A DNA stretch of 17,115 nt from contig UQYL01000028.1 of assembly GCA_900545365.1 (NCBI GenBank), positions 1 to 17,115 of the forward strand, in the 5' to 3' direction. Both the position numbers and the translations under genes were made by a program. The notes beneath the pieces were generated by a model. That model did no database searches, was not told the origin of the DNA, and saw only the letters and a list, made by a program, of their open reading frames with translations. The DNA comes from an uncultured Dialister sp. (GTDB lineage: Bacteria; Bacillota; Negativicutes; Veillonellales; Dialisteraceae). Positions 7,418-14,337 of this stretch are shown piece after piece; the first letter of the stretch is position 1; every line of letters starts with the position of its first letter.

Positions 7418-9307
7418 ATGGAGATTTACAGAGCCAGAGAAATGGGATTCTGCTACGGCGTGCGCCGGGCGATGAAGCTTGCCCTGGACACGGCCGCCGC
7501 AGGAAAACCGGCGGCGACCCTGGGGCCGCTCATCCACAATCCTCAGGTCGTGGAGAGACTGGCGGAAAAAGGGATCCCCGCGATAGAAAATCTGGCGGAT
7601 TTTCATGATAAAATTGTCATTATCCGCTCGCATGGTGTGGGCCCTTCGTGCTATAATAACATCAAGTGCAAAAATCTGGCCTTGGTAGATGCTACGTGTC
7701 CTTTTGTCATGCGCAATCAGCAGATCACAAAAGAACTGGTAGCAGAAGGACATCAGGTTGTGCTCATCGGTGAAAAAAATCATCCTGAGATGAAGAGTGT
7801 CGCAGAATGGGCGGACGGTCAGTCCTATCTGATCGAGTCCATGGACGATGTAGCTGAGCTTCCCCATTTAAAGGAAGCGCACATTGTGATTCAAACGACT
7901 TTCTCTGAAACTTTGGCTGACGAACTGATCGAAGCCGTTTCAAAAAAAGCAGACAGGGTAGAAGTACACAAAACGATCTGCCGCGCCACATCGGACAGAC
8001 AGCATGCTGCAAGAGAGCTGGCCAGACAGATGGACGTGATGATCGTCATCGGTGGACGCAACAGCGCCAATACGACACGGCTCGCGGAAGTCTGCCGGGA
8101 GGAAGGCGCAGTGACCTACCACATCGAAACAGCGTCGGAGCTTCGTTCCGCATGGTTTCACCACCAGGACAAGGTTGGCATCACCGCCGGTGCTTCCACA
8201 CCGGACTGGATCATAGAGGAGGTAGTTTGTATTATGGAAGACATGAGTAAGTTATTGGAGTCGGAGGAACTCAATCTGGACGTGCACAAAGGCAGCGTTG
8301 TGAACGGCAGAGTAGTAGAAGTATTCGACAATAAGGCGTTTATTTCCTTTGGTTATAAGACCGAAGCGATTCTGCCGGTGCACGAATATGCATATCCCGT
8401 GCCGGAATCCCTGAAGGACGTGCTGAACGTAGGCGATGAGATCCGCGTGCAGGTCATCAATTCCATCCGTGAAGATAGCCCGATTTACGTTTCCAAGATC
8501 AAGGTAGACCGCCTTGCTGACTGGGACGTAGTCGAAGAAGCATTTGAAAAGAACGAACCGGTAGAATGCGAAGGCATCGAAGCCATTAAAGTCGGCCTGC
8601 TGGTACAGATCAAATCCCTGCGCGGCTTCATTCCGCTGTCCCAGGGCGATTTGCGTTTCGTTCATTCCCTGGCAGGGCTGGTAGGACAGACCTTCAGCGC
8701 GAAGATCCTCGAAGTCGACCGCGCGAAGAACCGTCTCGTCCTTTCCCGCAAGGCTGTGCTTGAAGAAGCCCGCGACAGCGAACTGGACGTACTGGAAGCC
8801 GCATTCCAGAACGGCGAAGTTCTCAAAGGCGTAGTCAAGAAGATCATGCCTTACGGCGCGTTCGTCAATGTGAACGGAGTCGAAGGGCTCCTGCACATTT
8901 CCGACATTTCCTGGAAGAAGATCGCGAAGGTAGAAGACGTTCTCCAGCCGGAAGAAGAGATCGACGTAAAGATCAAATCTTTCGATAAGGAGAAGCAGAG
9001 AATCTCCTTCACCCACAAGGACTGCCTGCCGGATCCGTGGGAAACTTCCATCCATGAACATGCCCTGGACGACGTAGTCGACGCAAAAGTCGTAAAAGTT
9101 CTCGAATTCGGCGTGATCGTCGAACTGGAAGACGGACTCACCGGTCTGCTCCACATCAATGAGATGACGAAAGACCACAACAAGAAACCGTCTGACATCT
9201 GCGCTCTCGGCGACGAGATCAAAGTCCGCATCATCGGCATCGATGAAAACAGAAAGAGAATCAGCTTCTCTCTCGTAGAAGCGGCTGAACACGCGGAAGA
9301 AGAATAA
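7418..9307 (+). CDS. ispH-rpsA: Bifunctional 4-hydroxy-3-methylbut-2-enyl diphosphate reductase / S1 RNA-binding protein
   Basis: The 629-residue product is a fusion. Residues 1 to about 272 are IspH, the [4Fe-4S] enzyme that makes IPP and DMAPP in the last step of the MEP pathway. Its three cluster cysteines are present: Cys12 (GFCYGV), Cys94 (DATCPFV) and Cys188 (KTICRATSDRQ), as are His40, His122-Pro-Glu124, and GGRNSANTTRLAE. From about 291 on there are four S1 OB-fold repeats (roughly 291-361, 378-444, 466-533 and 551-618); repeats 3 and 4 carry the best motifs (YGAFVNVNGVEGLLHISD, FGVIVELEDGLTGLLHI). The S1 part resembles ribosomal protein S1. GGAGG lies six bases before the ATG. It is the last gene of the operon. 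An internal ribosome-binding site lies at the domain junction. Fusions of this kind are known in Clostridia and Negativicutes. Confidence 0.95.
   Translation: MEIYRAREMGFCYGVRRAMKLALDTAAAGKPAATLGPLIHNPQVVERLAEKGIPAIENLADFHDKIVIIRSHGVGPSCYNNIKCKNLALVDATCPFVMRNQQITKELVAEGHQVVLIGEKNHPEMKSVAEWADGQSYLIESMDDVAELPHLKEAHIVIQTTFSETLADELIEAVSKKADRVEVHKTICRATSDRQHAARELARQMDVMIVIGGRNSANTTRLAEVCREEGAVTYHIETASELRSAWFHHQDKVGITAGASTPDWIIEEVVCIMEDMSKLLESEELNLDVHKGSVVNGRVVEVFDNKAFISFGYKTEAILPVHEYAYPVPESLKDVLNVGDEIRVQVINSIREDSPIYVSKIKVDRLADWDVVEEAFEKNEPVECEGIEAIKVGLLVQIKSLRGFIPLSQGDLRFVHSLAGLVGQTFSAKILEVDRAKNRLVLSRKAVLEEARDSELDVLEAAFQNGEVLKGVVKKIMPYGAFVNVNGVEGLLHISDISWKKIAKVEDVLQPEEEIDVKIKSFDKEKQRISFTHKDCLPDPWETSIHEHALDDVVDAKVVKVLEFGVIVELEDGLTGLLHINEMTKDHNKKPSDICALGDEIKVRIIGIDENRKRISFSLVEAAEHAEEE
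8216..8236 (+). promoter_or_regulatory. Internal Shine-Dalgarno and in-frame AUG at the IspH/S1 junction
   Basis: GAGGAGGT (8216-8223) is a near-perfect Shine-Dalgarno sequence ten bases before an in-frame ATG at 8234, codon 273. This is where IspH ends and the S1 linker begins. Initiation here would give a free 357-residue S1 protein with four S1 repeats. The bases also encode the Glu-Glu-Val of the conserved IspH C-terminal helix, so part of the match is constrained by protein sequence. Whether it is used is inference. Confidence 0.45.
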
Positions 9308-9358
9308 TTCCCCGCGCAGAGGAAAACGGAGCCCGCGGGATGACTGACGGGCTCTGCG

Positions 9359-9411
9359 GGAATGCGGCAGCCATTGTCTGCATGGATAATGGCTGCCGCA
9401 TTCCTTTTTTT
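9359..9411 (+). terminator. Strong intrinsic terminator after ispH-rpsA
   Basis: GGAATGCGGCAGCCATT (9359-9375) pairs perfectly over 17 bases with AATGGCTGCCGCATTCC (9388-9404), with a 12-base loop and seven Ts after it. Just upstream, GAGCCCG (9329-9335) and CGGGCTC (9348-9354) form a smaller hairpin whose flanks can pair further. This ends the scpA-to-rpsA operon. Confidence 0.95.
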
Positions 9412-9429
9412 CTTGAGGAGGCGCGGAGA

Positions 9430-9513
9430 ATGCTCCGCGGTTCCTTAAGGGAAAAAGCGGTTCCCAAAGGGGCGGCTTGCCCATATGCGGATTTTGTGCT
9501 ATTTATGTTATGA
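9430..9513 (+). CDS. Possible 27-residue leader ORF upstream of der
   Basis: ATG at 9430 to TGA at 9511-9513 encodes 27 residues (begins MLRGSLREKAVPKG). GAGGAGG (9415-9421) stands eight bases before the start, which is optimal. The ATG lies in the four-base loop of a perfect seven-pair hairpin (CGCGGAG, 9422-9428; CTCCGCG, 9433-9439). The ORF starts only 19 bases after the U-tract of the rpsA terminator, so it would need read-through or an unseen promoter to be transcribed. I do not recognise the peptide, and in GC-rich DNA a chance ORF of this size is quite possible. Confidence 0.25.
   Translation: MLRGSLREKAVPKGAACPYADFVLFML
9477..9505 (+). promoter_or_regulatory. Candidate promoter of der
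   Basis: TTGCCC (9477-9482), a 17-base spacer and TATTTA (9500-9505) with a TGn extension (TGC, 9497-9499). The hexamers are only moderate matches, but this is the only plausible promoter between the rpsA terminator and der. Transcription would begin near 9512, giving a leader of roughly 77 bases that contains the hairpin at 9540-9567. Confidence 0.35.
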
Positions 9514-9539
9514 AGCTGGAGAAATGGATAAGACCATGG

Positions 9540-9567
9540 ATCTGCGCAGGACCTGTGCGGATTTTTT
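9540..9567 (+). terminator. Terminator-like hairpin in the der leader (possible attenuator)
   Basis: ATCTGCGCA (9540-9548) pairs with TGTGCGGAT (9554-9562), nine pairs including two G-T, with a five-base loop and a run of six Ts (9562-9567). It lies downstream of the candidate der promoter and 21 bases before the der start codon, where a terminator would silence der unless it is conditional. The stem is of modest stability. Confidence 0.4.
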
Positions 9568-9588
9568 GACTGAATATGAGGTGATACT

Positions 9589-10917
9589 ATGAGCAAACCT
9601 CTCGTGGCGATCGTGGGACGGCCGAATGTGGGGAAATCCACGCTCATCAACGGATTGGCGCAGCGCCGAGTGTCCATCGTGGAAGACATCCCCGGCGTGA
9701 CCCGCGACCGGATCTACTGCGATGTGCGGTGGCTGGATAAGGAATTTACCCTGATCGATACGGGCGGCATCGAATTCCGCAATGAAGCGGATCAGATGGT
9801 GGACGGCATCCGCCAGCAGGCGCAGCTGGCTATTGAGGAAGCGGACGTGATCGTATTCGTGACGGATGCGCGCTCCGGCGTGACCCACGACGACGAGGTC
9901 ATCGCGGGCATGCTCCGCCGCGTGGGCAAGCCGGTCGTTCTGGCGGTCAATAAAGTGGACAGCGCCAATCAGGAAATGGACGTGTATGAATTCTATTCGC
10001 TGGGCCTGGGCGAGCCCATCGGCATTTCCGCGGTGAATCACCTGAGCTTCGGCGATCTGCTGGACCGCGTGACGGAGGGCTTCCCGTCCGTGACGGAGCG
10101 TTCGGAGAATGATCCCATCCGGGCGGCTATCATCGGCCGGCCGAATGTGGGGAAATCCACGCTGATCAATGCGCTCCTCGGCTATGAACGGTCTCTGGTG
10201 GCCGATGAATGGGGCACCACCCGCGACGCGGTGGACTCGGTCTGGAAATATCAGGGCAAGGAATTTATCCTCGTCGATACGGCCGGGATGCGCCGGAAGG
10301 GGAAGATCTCCGACACGCTGGAGAAATACAGCGTGATCCGCTCCATCCGCGCCATCGACAACTGCGACGTGGCGGTGCTTGTGATCGATGCGCGGGACAT
10401 GATCACCGAGCAGGACAAGAAGATCGCCGGCTATGTCCACGAAGCGGGCAAGGGACTGATCATTCTCGTCAATAAATGGGACGCCGTCGAAAAAGACAAC
10501 AATACCATGGTGCATTACACGGAAGACATTCGAAAAGCGCTGCCTTTCGCGCAGTACGCGCCTGTTCTCTTCGGCTCGGCGCTCACGAAACAGCGCATCC
10601 ACAAGCTGGGCGATCTCCTCTTCTATGTGGCAGACCAGCACAGCATGCGCATCTCCACGAGCGTTCTGAACGATCTGCTCGACGACGCGAAAATGGTCAA
10701 TCCGCCGCCGGCCCATTCCGGCAGAGTGGCGAAAATTTATTATATGACCGAAGTGGGCATCCGTCCGCCGACCTTCGTTCTCTTTGCGAATGACGCCGAT
10801 CTCATCCATTTTTCCTATGTGCGGTTCATCGAAAACCGGCTCCGCGAGTCTTTCGGCTTTGAAGGCACGCCGATCCGCATCGTCGTCCGCAGCAAGAAAG
10901 ACGGTGACGATCTATGA
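9589..10917 (+). CDS. der: Ribosome biogenesis GTPase Der (EngA)
   Basis: Der is an essential GTPase with two tandem G domains that acts in late assembly of the 50S subunit. The 442-residue product has G domain 1 with GRPNVGKST (residues 10-18), DTGG and NKVD (about 122-125). G domain 2 has a second GRPNVGKST (about 183-191), DTAGMRRKGK, and NKWD (about 294-297). A KH-like C-terminal domain follows (from about 355; PPTFVLFAND, SYVRFIENRLRESFGFEGTP). Length and architecture are standard. GAGGTGA precedes the ATG. It begins a der-plsY-gpsA operon, a common grouping in Firmicutes, and its last four bases overlap plsY. Confidence 0.97.
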   Translation: MSKPLVAIVGRPNVGKSTLINGLAQRRVSIVEDIPGVTRDRIYCDVRWLDKEFTLIDTGGIEFRNEADQMVDGIRQQAQLAIEEADVIVFVTDARSGVTHDDEVIAGMLRRVGKPVVLAVNKVDSANQEMDVYEFYSLGLGEPIGISAVNHLSFGDLLDRVTEGFPSVTERSENDPIRAAIIGRPNVGKSTLINALLGYERSLVADEWGTTRDAVDSVWKYQGKEFILVDTAGMRRKGKISDTLEKYSVIRSIRAIDNCDVAVLVIDARDMITEQDKKIAGYVHEAGKGLIILVNKWDAVEKDNNTMVHYTEDIRKALPFAQYAPVLFGSALTKQRIHKLGDLLFYVADQHSMRISTSVLNDLLDDAKMVNPPPAHSGRVAKIYYMTEVGIRPPTFVLFANDADLIHFSYVRFIENRLRESFGFEGTPIRIVVRSKKDGDDL

Positions 10918-11516
10918 CGGGATTTGATCCCATGCTCCTTGCCTTCTGTTTGGGCGCGTATCTTCTCGGCGCTGTTCCCTGCGGATACATCATCGGGAAA
11001 GTGTTTTACGGCGTCGATCTGAAGACCGTGGGCAGCGGCAACATCGGCGCGACGAACGCTTACCGAGTGCTCGGCGCGAAAGCGGGTCTCGCCGTTTTCC
11101 TCTGCGATTTTGCCAAAGGCATGCTGGCGGTGTCCGCGGGCAATGTGGGCGGCGTATCTGCGACGCTGCTCTGCGCGCTCTTCGTCATCGTGGGCAACGA
11201 CTGGTCCGTTTTTCTGCACTTTAAAAGCGGGCGCGGCGTGGCCTGCGGCGTAGGCGCTTTTGCCGCGCTCTGGCCGATGGCGGCGCTGGGCGCCTTCATC
11301 GTGTGGCTCGCCGTATTCATGGCGTCGAAGATCGTGTCGCTGGCCTCTATCTGCGCTGCTCCGGCAGTGCCGATCGTGATCTGGCTCACCGGCGGTCCCG
11401 ATGAATTTGTGATCTTCGGCGCGGCTGCCGCGGCAGTGATCATTTTCAAACACAAAGATAATATCGGACGTCTCATGCGGGGCGAAGAGAAAAAGATCAC
11501 CCGGGGGAAAAGATAA
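10914..11516 (+). CDS. plsY: Glycerol-3-phosphate acyltransferase PlsY
   Basis: PlsY is an integral membrane enzyme that transfers acyl from acyl-phosphate to glycerol-3-phosphate, the first step of phosphatidate synthesis in most Gram-positive-lineage bacteria. The 200-residue product has about five hydrophobic segments and the expected length. Motif 1 is intact (GSGNIGATNAYR), and motif 3 is present near the C-terminus (FKHKDNIGRLMRGEEKKI). Motif 2 is unusual: relatives usually read GH..P.F..FKGGKG, while here it is GNDWSVFLHFKSGRGVA, losing the His, the Pro and one of the paired glycines. The start overlaps der (ATGA), and gpsA, which makes its substrate, follows after two bases. Confidence 0.92.
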   Translation: MTGFDPMLLAFCLGAYLLGAVPCGYIIGKVFYGVDLKTVGSGNIGATNAYRVLGAKAGLAVFLCDFAKGMLAVSAGNVGGVSATLLCALFVIVGNDWSVFLHFKSGRGVACGVGAFAALWPMAALGAFIVWLAVFMASKIVSLASICAAPAVPIVIWLTGGPDEFVIFGAAAAAVIIFKHKDNIGRLMRGEEKKITRGKR

Positions 11517-11518
11517 AA

Positions 11519-12541
11519 ATGAAAATAGTAATGATAGGCGCCGGCGGCTGGGGCACGGCCATGATCAAAGTGCTGGCGGCGGGGAATCCGGACGTGTGGC
11601 TGTACTGCCGGAATCCGGTCACCGCGGAAGAGCTGCGGGAAACAAGAGAAAATAAAGCATATCTTCCCGGCGTCCGGATTCCGGATCAGGTAAAGATCAC
11701 CAGCGATCTGGAAGAGGCCGTGTGGGATGCGGACTGCGTCATCCTCTGCACGCCCTCCATGGCGGCGGAATCCATGGCGGCAGCCATAGCGCCGTACTTG
11801 AAAAAGCAGGCCGTCGTCGTCTCCGCCTCCAAGGGGCTGGCCTCACACGGCGGGCTCCGGCTCTCTCAGGTCATCGGCGAAAAACTCGTTTCCGTGACAG
11901 ACCGCATCGCCGTGCTGTCCGGGCCGAACCACGCGGAAGAAGTGGGGAGAGGCCTGCCGGCGGCATCGGTCGCGGCGTCGGCTTCTCCGGAGGCGGTGGC
12001 GCTCGTGCAGGACATCTACATGGGCCCGGCCTTCCGGGTCTACCGGAACAGCGACATCATCGGCGTCGAATACGGCGGCGCGCTGAAAAATATCATGGCC
12101 CTCGCCTGCGGCGTCCTCGACGGCCTCGGCCTCGGCGACAACAGCCGGGCGTCCCTCATGACGCGGGGGCTGGCGGAAATGACCCGCTTCGGCATCCATT
12201 TCGGCGCTAAGACAGAGACCTTTTTCGGACTGTCCGGGATGGGCGATCTTGTCGTCACCTGCACCAGCGAGCACAGCCGCAATCATGCCGCCGGCCTCCT
12301 TCTCGCGCAGGGAAAGACCGCGGAAGAAATAGTGAGCGGCACGAAAATGGTCGTCGAAGGGATACGCACCGCCGGCATCGTCCATGAGATCGCTGAAAGG
12401 GAAGGCATCGAAATGCCCATCACCGAAGAAGTGTGCCATGTGCTGCGGGGCGAATGCACGGCGATGGAGTCGCTGGAACATCTCATGTCGCGGGCAAAAA
12501 AATCGGAAACGGAAGTATTTCTGAACGGAAACGGCTGCTGA
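11519..12541 (+). CDS. gpsA: NAD(P)-dependent glycerol-3-phosphate dehydrogenase
   Basis: GpsA reduces dihydroxyacetone phosphate to sn-glycerol-3-phosphate, the backbone acylated by PlsY. The 340-residue product starts with the dinucleotide-binding motif MKIVMIGAGGWGTA (GxGxxG, residues 7-12). It has VVVSASKGL and LSGPNHAEEV in the middle, and EYGGALKNIMALACG with Lys190 as the probable catalytic lysine. GLGDNSRASLMTRGLAEM follows, then the C-terminal FGLSGMGDLVVTCTS. The length is normal. A purine-rich GGGGGAAAAGA precedes the start, two bases after the plsY stop. It is the last gene of the der operon, and I see no clear terminator before the rsmD promoter. Confidence 0.96.
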   Translation: MKIVMIGAGGWGTAMIKVLAAGNPDVWLYCRNPVTAEELRETRENKAYLPGVRIPDQVKITSDLEEAVWDADCVILCTPSMAAESMAAAIAPYLKKQAVVVSASKGLASHGGLRLSQVIGEKLVSVTDRIAVLSGPNHAEEVGRGLPAASVAASASPEAVALVQDIYMGPAFRVYRNSDIIGVEYGGALKNIMALACGVLDGLGLGDNSRASLMTRGLAEMTRFGIHFGAKTETFFGLSGMGDLVVTCTSEHSRNHAAGLLLAQGKTAEEIVSGTKMVVEGIRTAGIVHEIAEREGIEMPITEEVCHVLRGECTAMESLEHLMSRAKKSETEVFLNGNGC

Positions 12542-12591
12542 AAGCCGCAGAGAAAGAGAAATACCGCGCAATATACCTTGCGATGCATTTA

Positions 12592-12600
12592 TGATATAAT
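12592..12600 (+). promoter_or_regulatory. Extended -10 promoter of rsmD-coaD
   Basis: TGATATAAT is a perfect extended -10 (TGn plus TATAAT). No good -35 is seen at 16-18 bases. Transcription from the usual point would begin near 12607, only about nine bases before the rsmD start codon at 12616. Confidence 0.65.
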
Positions 12601-12615
12601 ACGTGGAAGAACAAT

Positions 12616-13173
12616 ATGATCCGAATCATTGGAGGAAGTGCCAGAGGGACGCCTCTTACCGCGCCGCGGGGCCGGAACACGAGACCGACGCTGGGGCGCA
12701 CCAGAGAAAGCATTTTTAATGTGCTTGCCAATGTGGGACTGGTCGATACAAAAGTGCTTGATATTTTCGCAGGCACCGGCGCGCTCGGACTGGAAGCAGT
12801 GAGCCGCGGCGCGGCGGAAGCGGTGCTCATCGATCAGGCGACAGGGCGCATCATGCAGGAAAATGCGAAACGCTGCCGTATGGAAGACCGGGTGAAGATC
12901 CTTCCGAAAGAAGCGGGGAAAGCCCTGCGGAGCCTGGAAGGACAGGAATTCGATTACATCTTCATGGACCCGCCCTACGACAGAGGGTATATCAATGAGA
13001 TCCTCGGGCTGGTCATCCGGCTCGGACTTCCTGCCGATCATTCCATCATTATTGTAGAGCATGTCAGCGCTGAGCCTCTTGAACTGTCGCCTTTCGGGGC
13101 GGCATTGAGCGTATGGAAAGAAAAACAGGTGGGCGAAACAGCGGTGACCTATCTTCTCTATACCAAAATTTGA
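12616..13173 (+). CDS. rsmD: 16S rRNA (guanine966-N2)-methyltransferase
   Basis: RsmD methylates N2 of G966 in 16S rRNA (E. coli numbering) using SAM. The 185-residue product has the family N-terminus (MIRIIGGSARGTPL), TRPTLGRTRESIFNVL, the SAM-binding motif KVLDIFAGTGALGLEAVSRGA (from about residue 46), and the catalytic DPPY motif (Asp118). The start is fixed by the conserved MIRIIGG beginning. The candidate Shine-Dalgarno (GTGGAAGA) would be partly lost if transcription begins seven bases after the -10. It is followed directly by coaD, a pairing seen in very many Firmicutes. Confidence 0.95.
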   Translation: MIRIIGGSARGTPLTAPRGRNTRPTLGRTRESIFNVLANVGLVDTKVLDIFAGTGALGLEAVSRGAAEAVLIDQATGRIMQENAKRCRMEDRVKILPKEAGKALRSLEGQEFDYIFMDPPYDRGYINEILGLVIRLGLPADHSIIIVEHVSAEPLELSPFGAALSVWKEKQVGETAVTYLLYTKI

Positions 13174-13183
13174 AGGTGAAGCC

Positions 13184-13672
13184 ATGAAAATTGCCATCTG
13201 CCCGGGAAGCTTTGACCCCGTCACTTACGGGCACCTGAACATTATCGAAAGAAGCTCCGTGCTCGTCGATAAACTGATCGTTGCCGTATTCCGCAATCCC
13301 AACAAGCACTCCATGTTTACCATGGAAGAACGGCTGGATATGCTGAGAGAGACCACCAAACATCTGCCGAATGTAGAAGTTGACGCATTCGGCGGGCTTC
13401 TGAACGAATATGCGGAAGCAAAGAACTGCCATCTCCTCATCCGCGGCCTGCGCGCATTCAGCGACTTTGAATACGAATTTCAAAGAGCGCTCCTCTTGAA
13501 GAAAGTCAACCCCACGCTGGAGACGGCCTTCTTCATGACGGAGGGCAAATATTCCTTCCTCAGCTCTACCGGCGTCAGAGAACTGGCCTGCTTCGGCGGG
13601 AACATCTCCAAACTGGTGCCGCCGTACGTGCAGAAAGTGATAGAAGAAAAATTCAATTCCACTAAGAAATGA
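13184..13672 (+). CDS. coaD: Phosphopantetheine adenylyltransferase
   Basis: CoaD adenylylates 4'-phosphopantetheine to dephospho-CoA, the penultimate step of coenzyme A synthesis. The 162-residue product starts MKIAICPGSFDPVTYGHLNI with the nucleotidyltransferase (T/H)xGH motif at residues 14-17. It continues with FRNPNKHSMFTMEER, the LLIRGLRAFSDFEYEFQ block and LSSTGVRELA (about 124-133), which binds ATP. Length is typical (about 160). AAGGTGA precedes the ATG, ten bases after the rsmD stop. Confidence 0.97.
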   Translation: MKIAICPGSFDPVTYGHLNIIERSSVLVDKLIVAVFRNPNKHSMFTMEERLDMLRETTKHLPNVEVDAFGGLLNEYAEAKNCHLLIRGLRAFSDFEYEFQRALLLKKVNPTLETAFFMTEGKYSFLSSTGVRELACFGGNISKLVPPYVQKVIEEKFNSTKK

Positions 13673-13681
13673 GGCGTGAAC

Positions 13682-14170
13682 ATGGATACGAAGAAATTAC
13701 TGGAAGAACTGGAAAACGTAATCATCAATGCGAGCGACGTTCCCTTTACCAATAAAAAAATGGTAGACGGGGAAGAAGCTACCCGTCTCATCGACGCGAT
13801 CAATCAGTCGCTGCCGAATGAACTGGACAACGCGAAGCGCATCGTCGCCGACAAGGAACGGATCCTTCTGGACGCGGAAAAGAAAGCTGACGACACCATC
13901 GCGCAGGCGAAAGACTACATCGCCCGCATCACCGAAGAAAGCGAACTGGTGAAGCAGGCCCAGGACAGAGCGAATCAGATCGTCTCCGCGGCGAACGCTT
14001 CCGCGGAAGAACTGCGGAACAGCTCCGTCACCTATGCGACGGACGTGCTGAAATATGTGGAGACCAATATGGAAAACATGCTGGAAACGCTCAGAAAGAA
14101 CCGCCAGAGCCTGATCGACTCCAACGCGGCGGCGCAGAGAGAACAGGATCAGAACGATCATCAGAATTAA
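13682..14170 (+). CDS. Coiled-coil protein of unknown function, ATP-synthase-subunit-b/H-like
   Basis: The 162-residue product is mostly charged and helical. From about residue 45 to 150 it reads as a long coiled coil (DNAKRIVADKERILLDAEKK, DDTIAQAKDYIARITEESEL), resembling the stalk subunits of F- or V-type ATPases by composition only. There is no signal peptide or membrane segment. It has a short N-terminal region with a VPFTNKKMVDGEEATRLID block that may be the conserved part. I prefer ATG 13682, seven bases after GAGG, over the GTG at 13676, which is too close. It ends the rsmD-coaD operon. Similar coiled-coil genes are often found after coaD in Negativicutes and Clostridia, but I know no defined role. 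Confidence 0.75.
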   Translation: MDTKKLLEELENVIINASDVPFTNKKMVDGEEATRLIDAINQSLPNELDNAKRIVADKERILLDAEKKADDTIAQAKDYIARITEESELVKQAQDRANQIVSAANASAEELRNSSVTYATDVLKYVETNMENMLETLRKNRQSLIDSNAAAQREQDQNDHQN

Positions 14171-14184
14171 AACGAAATGAACAG

Positions 14185-14209
14185 AGCCTCCCTTGGGGGA
14201 GGCTTTTTT
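14185..14209 (+). terminator. Intrinsic terminator of the rsmD-coaD operon
   Basis: AGCCTCCC (14185-14192) and GGGAGGCT (14197-14204) form an eight-pair stem with a TTGG loop, followed by a T-run to 14209. It begins 15 bases after the stop of the coiled-coil gene. Confidence 0.93.
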
Positions 14210-14277
14210 CTTGTCCTTGATGTGGTATCCGACGGGGTGGACGTATGCATATAAACGTTTAAAAATAAATATAAGTA

Positions 14278-14305
14278 TTGCGTAAGAGGGGGCTTTGGGT
14301 AAAAT
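14278..14305 (+). promoter_or_regulatory. Candidate promoter for the small ORF at 14338
   Basis: TTGCGT (14278-14283) and TAAAAT (14300-14305) are 16 bases apart, following an AT-rich block (14241-14280). The -10 matches five of six bases. Transcription would start near 14312, leaving a short leader with the GGAGGTGA site at 14325. Confidence 0.45.
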
Positions 14306-14337
14306 GAGAAAGACACAAGGGAATGGAGGTGAGAACC

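Noticed and set aside
8252..9484. 410-codon open frame on the minus strand opposite the S1 half of ispH-rpsA
   Set aside because: It is antisense to a clearly conserved gene, has no recognisable domains, and its composition (many Phe, Asp and Val) is what the complement of S1 codons gives.
9508..10809. 433-codon minus-strand frame opposite der
   Set aside because: Antisense to a full-length GTPase; long antisense frames are common in GC-rich codon-biased DNA.
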